Shown piece after piece: positions 25,339-33,568 of a stretch of DNA of 64,000 nucleotides (its first letter is position 1; the number at the start of each line of letters is the position of its first letter). The notes beneath the pieces were generated by a model. It did not search any database. It saw nothing but the letters and a program-made list of their open reading frames with translations, and was not told where the DNA came from. A program made the position numbers and the translations under genes. This DNA is from Pseudomonadota bacterium (GTDB lineage Bacteria; Pseudomonadota; Alphaproteobacteria; Rhizobiales; Pleomorphomonadaceae): assembly GCA_023436885.1 (NCBI GenBank), contig JAEZHI010000032.1, forward strand, positions 62,001 to 126,000, in the 5' to 3' direction.

Positions 25339-26436
25339 ATGGGCCGTATTCTCACCCTCCGCGATGTCGAGGCCGCTGTCCGAGGCGGCTCCGTCTACGC
25401 TGCCGGTGGCGGTGGCTGGGCTGATCATGGATTGATGCTGGGGGGCGCGGCCGTCCGCGTGGGCAAGCCGGAGCTGGTCTCGGTCGACGAGCTCGACCCC
25501 GATGCAATCGTTGCCACGGCGGCGGCCATCGGCGCACCGGCCGGCACCACACCTTGGGAGATGCAAGGCATCGACTACGTCAAGGCTGCCCAACTGCTGC
25601 AAGAGGCGCTCGGCAAAAAAATCGCCGGTTTCATGGTTGGCCAGAACGGCCGCTCCTCGACATTGAACGGCTGGTTGCCGGCCGTGACGCTGGGCGCCAA
25701 GGTGGTGGACGCCGTCGGCGACATCCGGGCGCACCCCACCGGTGACATGGGCTCGATCGGCCTGGCCGGTTCGCCGGCTCCGACAATCCAGACTGCCGTC
25801 GGCGGCAACCGCGCCGACAACCGCTACATTGAGCTTGTCGTACGCGGCGCCACCGCCAAGGTGTCTCCCATCTTGCGCACCGCCTCCGATATGTCCGGCG
25901 GCTTCATCGCCTCATGTCGCGCGCCGGTTACCGCTGCCTACGTCAAAGCCAACGCGGCGCTCGGCGGCATCTCCATGGCACTGGCGCTGGGCGAAGCCAT
26001 TCTCGACGCCGAGGGCAAGGGCGGCGCGGCAGTGATCGACGCCATCCTCAAGACCACTGGCGGCACGCTGCTCTCCGAGGGACGCATCACCAAGAAGGAC
26101 GTCGTCTACACCAAGGAAGCCTTCGATATCGGCACGGTGACCCTCGAAAGCGGCAAGCGGGCGACCACGCTGCACGTCATGAACGAGTACATGGCGGTCG
26201 ACGACGCCGCCGGACAGCGCATCGCTACCTTCCCCGACGTCATCACCACGCTCAACACCGCCGGCGAGCCACTGTCGGTCGGCCAGCTTGAGGAGGGCAT
26301 GACCATCTTCGTGCTGCACGTGCCGAAGGCGCTGATCCCCTTGGGATCTTCAGTGCTAGACCCCACCGTCTACCCACCGGTCGAAAAGGCGATGGGCATC
26401 GACATCGCCCGCTACGCACTCAGCACCACCGCCTGA
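25339..26436 (+). CDS. DUF917 (S-methyl-thiohydantoin desulfurase family) protein
   Basis: A 365-residue DUF917 protein: AAGGGGWADHGLMLGG near the start, YVKAAQLLQEALGKKIAGF, DIRAHPTGDMGSIGLAG, and GTVTLESGKRATTLHVMNEY. I recall this family being renamed for desulfurisation of (S-methyl) thiohydantoins. In the neighbouring pathway the one step without another candidate is removal of sulfur from 3-(5-oxo-2-thioxoimidazolidin-4-yl)propionate to give the hydantoin. That assignment is by elimination plus family name, not by proof. Four bases separate it from the carbamoylase stop, and the ribosome site is GGAG. Confidence 0.75.
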   Translation: MGRILTLRDVEAAVRGGSVYAAGGGGWADHGLMLGGAAVRVGKPELVSVDELDPDAIVATAAAIGAPAGTTPWEMQGIDYVKAAQLLQEALGKKIAGFMVGQNGRSSTLNGWLPAVTLGAKVVDAVGDIRAHPTGDMGSIGLAGSPAPTIQTAVGGNRADNRYIELVVRGATAKVSPILRTASDMSGGFIASCRAPVTAAYVKANAALGGISMALALGEAILDAEGKGGAAVIDAILKTTGGTLLSEGRITKKDVVYTKEAFDIGTVTLESGKRATTLHVMNEYMAVDDAAGQRIATFPDVITTLNTAGEPLSVGQLEEGMTIFVLHVPKALIPLGSSVLDPTVYPPVEKAMGIDIARYALSTTA

Positions 26437-26447
26437 CGGAGAGAACC

Positions 26448-28091
26448 ATGGCCAACCCTCGCTTTCCCGTTCCCGGCGGCTCGACCTTGCGTGCCAAGGG
26501 CTGGCGGCAGGAAGCGCTGCTGCGCCTTCTCGAAAATGTGCTGTCGGTCGGTGAGGACCCCGACAACCTGATCGTCTACGCCTCGCTCGGTCGCGCCGCG
26601 CGCAACTGGGCGGCACACGACAAGATCGTCGAGACGCTGAAGACGATGGACGAGGATCAGACGCTTCTGATCCAGTCGGGCAAGCCAGTCGGTCTTCTCA
26701 AGACACACCCTCAAGCACCGCTGGTCATCATGGCCAACTGCAACATCGTCGGACAATGGGCGAAAGCCGAAGTGTTCTACGAGTTGCAGGAAAAGGGCCT
26801 TATCTGCTGGGGCGGCCTGACAGCAGGAGCCTGGCAATACATCGGCAGCCAGGGCGTCATCCAGGGCACCTACGAGATCTTCATGCGCATCGCCGAAAAG
26901 CGCTTCGGTGGCACTCTGAAGGGCCGCTTCGTGCTGACTGCCGGCCTCGGCGGCATGGGCGGCTCGCAGCCTTTGGCGGGTCGTATGGCCGGCGCCGCCA
27001 TCCTCTGCGTCGACGTCGATCCTGACAGGGCGGAAAAGCGAAAGGCGATCGGCTATCTCGACGCCATCGCTCCCGATCTCGATGCGGCACTCACCATGGT
27101 GCTTTCCGCCAAGGCTGAAGGACGGGCGTTGTCGGTCGGCCTCGTCGCCAATGCCGCCGACGTCTATCCGGAGATCGTCCGTCGCGGCATCGTGCCTGAC
27201 GTCGTCACCGACCAGACCGCCGCCCATGACCTCGTCTATGGCTACGTGCCCAACACGCACACGCTCGCCGAGGCGCGCACCCTGCGCAAAACCGCCCCGG
27301 CGACACTGATGGCCGAAAGTCGCGCAGCCATTGCCGTCCACGTCTCGGCCATGCTGGATTTCCAGAAGGCCGGCGCGGAAGTGTTCGACAACGGTAACCT
27401 CATACGAACCCATGCCCGCGACGGCGGCGTCAAGAATGCCTTCGATATCCCGATCTTCACCGAAGCCTATCTCCGGCCCTTGTTCTCAAGAGCGATCGGC
27501 CCTTTCCGCTGGATGGCGCTCAGCGGCGATCCGGGGGACATCGCCAAGATCGACGACAAGGTGCTGGACCTATTCCCCGACGACCGCATCGTCGGCAACT
27601 GGATCCGACTCGCCCGCAAAAATGTCCCCTTCGAAGGACTGCCGGCCCGCATTGCCTGGCTCGGCCACGGCGCGCGCACAGAACTGGCGCTCGCCGTCAA
27701 CGCCATGGTGCGCGATGGCACGCTCAAGGGTCCGGTCGCCTTCTCGCGCGATCACCTCGATGCCGGGGCCATGGCCCATCCCAACATCATGACCGAGAAG
27801 ATGAAGGACGGCTCCGATGCCGTCGCCGACTGGCCGCTCTTGGATGCCATGACGCTTTGCTCGTCGATGGCCGACCTGGTGGTGGTCCATTCCGGCGGCG
27901 GCGGCTACGCGGGATTCATGACATCAGCCGGCGTGACATTGGTCGCCGATGGTACGGACGCAGCCGATAAGCGGCTAGAACTGTCACTCACCAATGATAC
28001 GTCGATCGGCGTCATCCGTTACGCCGACGCCGGTTATGTGGAGGCGACCGACGAGGCAGAGAAAAAGGCCGTGGGCTGGCTCGGCTTGTAG
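26448..28091 (+). CDS. Divergent urocanase, probable thiourocanate hydratase
   Basis: A 547-residue homologue of urocanase (HutU): TLRAKGWRQEALLRLLEN, VLTAGLGGMGG for NAD+ binding, GPFRWMALSGDPGDI, SRDHLDAGAMAHPN and DGSDAVADWPLLDA. Canonical urocanases have Cys in the R-I-C-W motif; here it is RIAWLGHG (Ala403), and the glycine-rich segment after VVHSGG is rewritten to GGYAGFMTSAG. These changes suggest a substrate other than urocanate. In the cluster it would hydrate thiourocanate with NAD+ as cofactor. It is the last gene of the unit and is convergent with the FadR gene. Confidence 0.78.
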   Translation: MANPRFPVPGGSTLRAKGWRQEALLRLLENVLSVGEDPDNLIVYASLGRAARNWAAHDKIVETLKTMDEDQTLLIQSGKPVGLLKTHPQAPLVIMANCNIVGQWAKAEVFYELQEKGLICWGGLTAGAWQYIGSQGVIQGTYEIFMRIAEKRFGGTLKGRFVLTAGLGGMGGSQPLAGRMAGAAILCVDVDPDRAEKRKAIGYLDAIAPDLDAALTMVLSAKAEGRALSVGLVANAADVYPEIVRRGIVPDVVTDQTAAHDLVYGYVPNTHTLAEARTLRKTAPATLMAESRAAIAVHVSAMLDFQKAGAEVFDNGNLIRTHARDGGVKNAFDIPIFTEAYLRPLFSRAIGPFRWMALSGDPGDIAKIDDKVLDLFPDDRIVGNWIRLARKNVPFEGLPARIAWLGHGARTELALAVNAMVRDGTLKGPVAFSRDHLDAGAMAHPNIMTEKMKDGSDAVADWPLLDAMTLCSSMADLVVVHSGGGGYAGFMTSAGVTLVADGTDAADKRLELSLTNDTSIGVIRYADAGYVEATDEAEKKAVGWLGL

Positions 28092-28098
28092 AAGCGGC

Positions 28099-28836
28099 TT
28101 ACCGCCAGCCACGTCCGCGCTCGCGGTGATGGGCGACAGCCGCCAGAACGCGCTGGCGCGATAGATCCAAGAGGCAACGCATCGCCGCCTCGGCGCGTTC
28201 GCAATCGCGAGCGAGAATAGCGGACAAGACTTCCTCGTAAGGAGCAAGGTCGATCGGTGTACCGCTCGCATCCTTCTGCGTCAGGCTGAAGGAAGCCTTG
28301 AGCGCCGTTTTGACGGCACCGCCAATGGTTACGAAAAGCCCGTTATGCGTGGCGGCGATAATGGCAAGATGGAACTCGCTTTCGGCACCTGCGGCGAGCG
28401 GCGCCTGATCCAGCATCGACACCATGTCCGTATAGCGGCGGCTGATGCGGTCGTGGTCTTCCGGCGTACCGGACCGCGCGGCCAGATGGCAGGCGCGCGG
28501 CTCGAAGCATTGCCGCACCTCGTAGAGATCCTCGATGATCCGCTCGTCGAACTGGGCGCTGAGGCGCCAGGAGAGCACATCCGGGTCGAGAAGGTTCCAG
28601 TCGGCGAAAGGCAGCACCCGCGTACCCACCTTGGGCGCCACCTCGATCAACCGCTTGGCAGCAAGATTCTTCACCGCCTCGCGGACCGTCGACCGGCTGA
28701 CGCCATATTCCTGGCAGAGCTCGGCCTCGATCGGCAGCGAGTCTCCGGGGCCGAATTCTCCGGACACGATGCGAGTGCCTATGATTCGCGCGACCTGGGC
28801 ACTCATTGTGCCAATAGTGGAATCTCTCTCGAACAT
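28099..28836 (-). CDS. FadR-type GntR regulator
   Basis: A 245-residue regulator: GntR winged helix at residues about 12-75 (IVSGEFGPGDSLPIEAELC, then GVSRSTVREAVKNLA) and an all-helical FCD effector domain at residues about 90-235, with likely metal-binding histidine in ESEFHLAIIAATHN. Start ATG 28836 has the ribosome site AGGAAAGAGA. It is divergent from the sugar importer and arabinofuranosidase operon and convergent with the thiourocanate operon, so I assign it to the sugar genes (inference). Effector may be a sugar acid or related compound. Confidence 0.85.
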   Translation of the reverse strand: MFERDSTIGTMSAQVARIIGTRIVSGEFGPGDSLPIEAELCQEYGVSRSTVREAVKNLAAKRLIEVAPKVGTRVLPFADWNLLDPDVLSWRLSAQFDERIIEDLYEVRQCFEPRACHLAARSGTPEDHDRISRRYTDMVSMLDQAPLAAGAESEFHLAIIAATHNGLFVTIGGAVKTALKASFSLTQKDASGTPIDLAPYEEVLSAILARDCERAEAAMRCLLDLSRQRVLAAVAHHRERGRGWR

Positions 28837-28994
28837 AAGTCTCTTTCCTAGGCCATCCAGCAGACGGGCCACCGCCAACGGCGGCACATCTTTCGAGGCC
28901 TCGGCACAGCGCAGGCCGCCGATGAATCCCGCTCTTCACCCCGATGAGCAGGCCACCTGTACCTTTTTCCCGCCAAAAATGTCCAACGCGAGGA

Positions 28995-29022
28995 TTGACA
29001 AGGCCCCCTCTCGCCGTACAAT
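28995..29022 (+). promoter_or_regulatory. Sigma-70 promoter of the sugar importer operon
   Basis: TTGACA (28995-29000) and TACAAT (29017-29022) are separated by 16 bp, very close to consensus. Transcription would begin near 29029, about 44 bp before the ATPase start. It lies in the divergent gap facing the FadR gene. Confidence 0.7.
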
Positions 29023-29041
29023 CTTATCATCATACCATAAG
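29023..29041. promoter_or_regulatory. Probable FadR-type operator at the start of transcription
   Basis: The inverted repeat CTTATCATCATACCATAAG has arms CTTAT/ATAAG and an inner GGTATGATG (bottom strand), similar to GntR/FadR half-site spacing. It begins right after the -10 box, so a bound regulator would block the polymerase. The match to the FadR consensus is partial. Confidence 0.5.
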
Positions 29042-29072
29042 AAGAAAACTGGTTTTGTGGAGGAGAATGCAG

Positions 29073-30155
29073 GTGAGCAGCATCGAACTGGATTCGGTGT
29101 CCAAGCGGTTCGGCTCCGTTGAGGTCATCTCGGAGCTGTCGCTGACCATCCACTCCGGCGAGTTCATCGCCTTCCTCGGACCGTCTGGCTGCGGCAAATC
29201 GACGCTTTTGCGCATGATCGCCGGGCTGGAGACGGTCAACGGTGGTGAAATCCGCATCGGCGGCGAGAGGGTGGATCATCTTCCCCCTGGGGCGCGCGGT
29301 GTCGCCATGGTGTTCCAGCACTACGCACTCTACCCGCATATGACCGTGTTCGATAACCTGGCTTTTGGTCTCAGGAACATTGGTACGCCGGAGGACGAAA
29401 TCGCCCGCCGGATCGAAGAAGCCGCCCGTATCCTCGAAATCAGCCACCTTCTGAAGCGCAAGCCCGGCCAGTTGTCCGGCGGTCAGCGCCAGCGTGTCGC
29501 CATTGGACGCGCCCTGGTGAAAGATCCCAAGGCCTATCTCTTCGACGAACCGCTCTCCAATCTAGATGCTGCTCTACGCGTCCGTACCCGCGTCGAGCTG
29601 GCTCGCCTGCACCAGCAGACCCGCGCCACCACCATCTTCGTGACCCACGACCAGGTGGAAGCGATGACGCTGGCGAGCCGCATCGTGGTGATGAACGCCC
29701 GCAAGGTCGAGCAGGTCGGCACGCCGATGGAAATCTACGGCCGCCCCGCCACCGAATTCGTCGCTCGCTTCGTCGGTTCGCCCGCCATGAACTTCCTGCC
29801 CGTTCAGGTCAGAGACCGTGGCGGCCTCTCAACGGCAACGCTCGGCGACGGTTCGGTCATCGACACCGATGTTCCCACCGATATCCTGCCGTCTGGCGCC
29901 GAATTGCGCGTTGGCATCCGGGCCGAAGCCATCCGCGTCCGCGATGACGGCGCCATCCCCGGCAAGGTCGAAGTGGTCGAGCGCCTTGGCGATCGCACCC
30001 ACCTGCATGTCCGCCTGATGGACGGCAGCCTGCTGGTCGCCGAAGACAAGGGCATCAGCCAGGTCCAGCCAGGCGACAGCGTACGCCTCACGGTCGAAGG
30101 CCCCACCGCGCACCTCTTCGATGCCGCCGGCCTCGCCTACCACGCACGCCAGTGA
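29073..30155 (+). CDS. CUT1 sugar ABC importer ATPase (UgpC/MsmK-like)
   Basis: A 360-residue ATPase: Walker A GPSGCGKST, signature LSGGQRQRVAIGRALVKDP, Walker B YLFDEPLSNLDA, switch VTHDQVEAM. After residue about 240 it has the OB-fold/TOBE regulatory domain of the MalK group (MNFLPVQVRDRGGLST onward), so it may be a shared ATPase. The strong ribosome site GGAGGAG is seven bases before GTG 29073; an ATG six bases earlier would be too close to it. It is the first gene of the operon. Confidence 0.88.
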   Translation: MSSIELDSVSKRFGSVEVISELSLTIHSGEFIAFLGPSGCGKSTLLRMIAGLETVNGGEIRIGGERVDHLPPGARGVAMVFQHYALYPHMTVFDNLAFGLRNIGTPEDEIARRIEEAARILEISHLLKRKPGQLSGGQRQRVAIGRALVKDPKAYLFDEPLSNLDAALRVRTRVELARLHQQTRATTIFVTHDQVEAMTLASRIVVMNARKVEQVGTPMEIYGRPATEFVARFVGSPAMNFLPVQVRDRGGLSTATLGDGSVIDTDVPTDILPSGAELRVGIRAEAIRVRDDGAIPGKVEVVERLGDRTHLHVRLMDGSLLVAEDKGISQVQPGDSVRLTVEGPTAHLFDAAGLAYHARQ

Positions 30156-30166
30156 CGGAGGTTGAG

Positions 30167-31096
30167 ATGACGGACGTCACGCTATCCCCCGGCAAGGCAC
30201 AAGCGGCGGTCAAGCGACCGACCGGCGCCTCGATCGGGCCGCATTGGTCCAACGCATTATTCGTAGCGCCCTATCTGGTGTTCTACGTCGTGCTGTTGGT
30301 CTATCCGCTCTTCAAGGGCATCTGGATGTCGCTGCTCCAGTCCGACATGTTCGACAACACGTCGAAATTCGCCGGATTGGCCAACTATCATCGCCTGTTC
30401 AACGACAAGATCTTCATCGGCACGGTCTGGAACACCATCTGGTTCGTGGTGATGACGGTGCCGGTCTTCGTGGCGATCGGCCTTCTTCTCGCGCTCGCCC
30501 TCAACAGCAGTGACCGCACCGCGGCGATCCTCCGCGCCATATTCTTCGGCACCTCGGTCCTGTCGGTCACCATCGTCACGATCATCTGGAAGATGATGTA
30601 CATGCCCGGCAACGGCGCCATCGCCAGCGTGTTCAAGCTTCTTGGCCTCGAGCCGGTCGCCTTCATCACGTCATCGTCGCTGGCTCTGGTGGCGATCGCC
30701 ATCTGTACCATCTGGTGGATCATCGGCCTGCCGATGATGCTGTTCCTCGCAGCCCTGCAGCAGATCCCCGGTGAGCTCTATGAGGCCGCCGCTCTTGACA
30801 ACGCCAGCCGCTGGCGTTCGTTCTGGTCGATCACCCTGCCTTCCATCAAGCGCACCATGCTGGTGGTGGTGATCTACGAGATCGTTGCCCAGTTCCAGCT
30901 GTTCGGCCAGGCCCAGTTGCTCACTCAGGGCGGTCCGAATAACGCCTCGCGCCCCATCGTTCTGTTCATCTACGAGCAGGGCTTCCGCTCCTGGAACCTC
31001 GGCTATGCCGCCGCCGCATCGGAAATCCTGTTCCTGATCATGGCGGTCGCCGCACTCGCCCAGTTCTTCGTGTCCCGCAAACGCGTGGAGGAATAA
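30167..31096 (+). CDS. CUT1 sugar ABC permease (UgpA-like)
   Basis: A 309-residue permease with about six transmembrane segments. A long cytoplasmic N-terminus precedes ALFVAPYLVFYVVLLVYPLF. The EAA loop reads LYEAAALDNASRWRSFWSIT. The ATG at 30167 has GGAGG six bases upstream; a GTG five codons before is within the ATPase stop. It forms a heterodimer with the next gene product. Confidence 0.88.
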   Translation: MTDVTLSPGKAQAAVKRPTGASIGPHWSNALFVAPYLVFYVVLLVYPLFKGIWMSLLQSDMFDNTSKFAGLANYHRLFNDKIFIGTVWNTIWFVVMTVPVFVAIGLLLALALNSSDRTAAILRAIFFGTSVLSVTIVTIIWKMMYMPGNGAIASVFKLLGLEPVAFITSSSLALVAIAICTIWWIIGLPMMLFLAALQQIPGELYEAAALDNASRWRSFWSITLPSIKRTMLVVVIYEIVAQFQLFGQAQLLTQGGPNNASRPIVLFIYEQGFRSWNLGYAAAASEILFLIMAVAALAQFFVSRKRVEE

Positions 31097-31099
31097 GCC

Positions 31100-31945
31100 A
31101 TGGCTGCCAGTGAACACATCGTCGGCCGCGGCATCGGCAACAAGCTGATCCTTTTCACGGTCGTCCTCGTCGCCATCATCTGGATGCTGCCCATCGCCTG
31201 GACGCTTCTGCTATCGTTCAAGCCGAACTCCGAGCTGATGATCTCGACGGCTTCCGCCTTCCACCCGCCCTACACGCTCAAGAACTATTCCGACATCTTC
31301 CAGACGTCGGGCGTGTTCCGCTGGCTGTGGAACAGCGCGGTGGTGTCGGTCGGCGTCACCGCCGGCATCCTGATCCTGTCCTCGCTCGCCGGCTACGGCT
31401 TCGCTCGCGCCGAGTTCAAGGGGCGCGACGTCATCTTCGTTCTGGTCCTGCTTGGTCTTGCCGTGCCGGAACAGGCGGTGATCATCGCCCGCCACCAGAT
31501 GTTCTCCGACCTGAAGATGCACAACACCTATCCGGCTATCATTCTGCCCGGCCTGTCGAGTGCCTTCGGCGTCTTCCTGATGACCCAGTATTTCAAGGCG
31601 ATCCCAAAGGATATCGACGAGGCGGCAATGCTCGACAATGCCTCCCGCTTCAAGATCTTCTGGAAAGTGCTGCTGCCGCTGACCATTCCGGCACAGGCGA
31701 CGCTCGGCATCTTCTCCTTCCTCGGCGCCTGGAACGACTACCTCTGGCCGCTGATCTCGGCGACCAAGCCGGAGATGTTCACCATCACCGTTGGCATGGC
31801 CTCGACCCAGACCAACTTCGCCCAATCGGAAGGCCTCGGTTTCCTGATGGCGCAGGCGATCTTCGCAGGCCTGCCGGTGTTCGTCGTCTACCTGTTCTTC
31901 CAGAAATACATCGTCCGTGCCGTGGCCGGCGCGGCGATCAGCTGA
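31100..31945 (+). CDS. CUT1 sugar ABC permease (UgpE/MalG-like)
   Basis: A 281-residue permease of the MalG branch. The first helix LILFTVVLVAIIWMLPIAW is followed by a periplasmic loop and the EAA motif IDEAAMLDNASRFKIFWKVL, then AWNDYLWPLI. Three bases separate it from the preceding permease. The pair is the membrane channel of the importer. Confidence 0.88.
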   Translation: MAASEHIVGRGIGNKLILFTVVLVAIIWMLPIAWTLLLSFKPNSELMISTASAFHPPYTLKNYSDIFQTSGVFRWLWNSAVVSVGVTAGILILSSLAGYGFARAEFKGRDVIFVLVLLGLAVPEQAVIIARHQMFSDLKMHNTYPAIILPGLSSAFGVFLMTQYFKAIPKDIDEAAMLDNASRFKIFWKVLLPLTIPAQATLGIFSFLGAWNDYLWPLISATKPEMFTITVGMASTQTNFAQSEGLGFLMAQAIFAGLPVFVVYLFFQKYIVRAVAGAAIS

Positions 31946-32041
31946 TCCCCTGGAGGAGGGGCTCAGCAAGACGGGATCCAGCGCATAACCGGCCGAGCGC
32001 GAGGGATTGTCTGTGAGATCGGCCGTATTGGAGGAGGTCCA

Positions 32042-33361
32042 ATGAGAAAGCTAACCACTGCCCTGCTGGCTGGTCTGGTCGTGACCGCCGGTGCGAGCGC
32101 CGCCTTCGCAGCCGACAAGACCGAGATCTCCGTCTCGCGTTTCTTCGGCGCCTGCGAGGCCGACTATGGCTCCGTCACCGACGTATCCAAGGCCAACGGC
32201 GAGTGCGGCATCATCACCGCGCTGATCAACAAGTTCAACGCCGAGAGCAAGACCACCACCGTCAAGCCCGAGATCGTCGAGTGGCCGGGCTATGACCAGC
32301 TCACCGCCCGTATCCGTTCGGGCGAGCCGCCGGTCATCTCGGTCATGCACGAAGCGGTCATCTCCGACTACTCGTCCCGCGGCCTGCTGGAGCCCCTCGA
32401 TGAGGATTTCGCCAAGGCCGGTGTCGACGTCAACGACATGACCGACGCCGCCCGCCAGGGTGTCACCAAGGATGGCAAGATCTACGCCATGCCGTTCGAC
32501 ACCCACACCTGGCTGTGGCACATCAACATGAACCTCTTCAAGCAGGCTGGCCTTGTCGACAGCGCCGGCAAGCCGATCCTGCCGAAGAGCACCGACGAAC
32601 TCATGAAGCAGGCCCAGCAGTTCAAGGAGAAGACGGGCAAGCCCTACTTTATCTCGACGCTGGCCAATGAAACGGCCTTCTACACCCGTACCTTCGACAC
32701 GCTGCTCTACCAGCAGAACTCCAACTTCTTCGCCGACCCGACAAAGGTGAACTTCTCCACGCCGGAAGCGAAGAATGCCCTGAAGCTCTTGGCCGACATC
32801 TTCTCGAAGGACTTCACCACCAAGAACCAGGACTATGCGGCCTCCGTGTCGAGCTTCGCGGCCGGCGACGGCGGTGTGTTCATCTGCGGTACCTGGCTGA
32901 TCGACACCTACGATCAGGAAGCCAAGAAGAACGGCGCGCTGGCCAATGGCTATGCCGTAACCGCCTTCCCGCAGATCTATCCTGGCAGCCCGCGTGTCTG
33001 GGCCGACGGTCATAGCTGGGTTCTTCTGAAGCAAGATCTCTCCGCGGCGCAGCGCGCCTCGGCGATCGAGTTCATGAAGTTCCTCTGGGACAATAACTTC
33101 CAGTGGTCGCGCACCGGTCACCTGCCGGTTCGCAAGTCGATCATCGACAGCGCCGAGTTCAAGGGCCTGCCGCATCGCGGCGACATCGCCTCGCTCGCCG
33201 TCAACGGCACCGCGCTGCCGTCCGCCGTCAAGCGTCAGTTCTCGATCCAGGAAATCGAGGGTGAAGAAGTCGGTTCGGCCATGCGTGGCGACAAGTCGGT
33301 CGATCAGGCCCTGACTGATGCCGAGACCCGTATCAACGAGCTGCTCGCCAACGCGAAGTAA
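32042..33361 (+). CDS. CUT1 sugar ABC binding protein
   Basis: A 439-residue periplasmic protein with signal peptide MRKLTTALLAGLVVTAGA and cleavage after AFAA. The fold matches type I extracellular sugar-binding proteins (SBP_bac_1), for example WPGYDQLTARIRSGEPPVIS and KNGALANGYAVTAFPQIYPG. The adjacent arabinofuranosidase suggests an arabinose oligosaccharide or other pentose glycan fragment. Ribosome site GGAGGAGG. Gap of 96 bp after the permease gene. Confidence 0.85.
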   Translation: MRKLTTALLAGLVVTAGASAAFAADKTEISVSRFFGACEADYGSVTDVSKANGECGIITALINKFNAESKTTTVKPEIVEWPGYDQLTARIRSGEPPVISVMHEAVISDYSSRGLLEPLDEDFAKAGVDVNDMTDAARQGVTKDGKIYAMPFDTHTWLWHINMNLFKQAGLVDSAGKPILPKSTDELMKQAQQFKEKTGKPYFISTLANETAFYTRTFDTLLYQQNSNFFADPTKVNFSTPEAKNALKLLADIFSKDFTTKNQDYAASVSSFAAGDGGVFICGTWLIDTYDQEAKKNGALANGYAVTAFPQIYPGSPRVWADGHSWVLLKQDLSAAQRASAIEFMKFLWDNNFQWSRTGHLPVRKSIIDSAEFKGLPHRGDIASLAVNGTALPSAVKRQFSIQEIEGEEVGSAMRGDKSVDQALTDAETRINELLANAK

Positions 33362-33373
33362 GCCCTGCACACC

Positions 33374-33405
33374 TGCCCGACCGGACCTCCACAACCGGCC
33401 GGGCA
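33374..33405 (+). terminator. Stem-loop after the sugar-binding protein gene
   Basis: TGCCCGACCGG and CCGGCCGGGCA can pair with one mismatch around a 10-base loop. There is no T tract, so it looks more like a stem protecting the upstream message than a strong terminator. Confidence 0.4.
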
Positions 33406-33568
33406 GGACCACCGCCGAGGTCGTCTGGCCGCCCCTCCCACCGGCCAAATAGGCGACAGGCGCCTTCCGGCACCACCCGCCGGAAATGCCCAAGGGGGTC
33501 TGTGGCGCCCTCTTCCCAGCCGGGGCGCCGCAACCTCAAAGATCCTTCGAACCCGAAAGCTGAAAGTC

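Noticed and set aside
23943..25355. Long open frame opposite the carbamoylase gene
   Set aside because: It is antisense to conserved genes, with no ribosome site and a composition expected from high-GC codon bias.
15811..28091. Classical histidine utilisation (hut) operon
   Set aside because: The lyase lacks the MIO serine, the urocanase lacks its cysteine, and there is no imidazolonepropionase, HutG or HutC. The N-formylglutamate amidohydrolase at 6977 is 10 kb away and separate.
32051..33493. 480-codon open frame opposite the sugar-binding protein gene
   Set aside because: It is a shadow of a well-supported gene and looks like no protein family.
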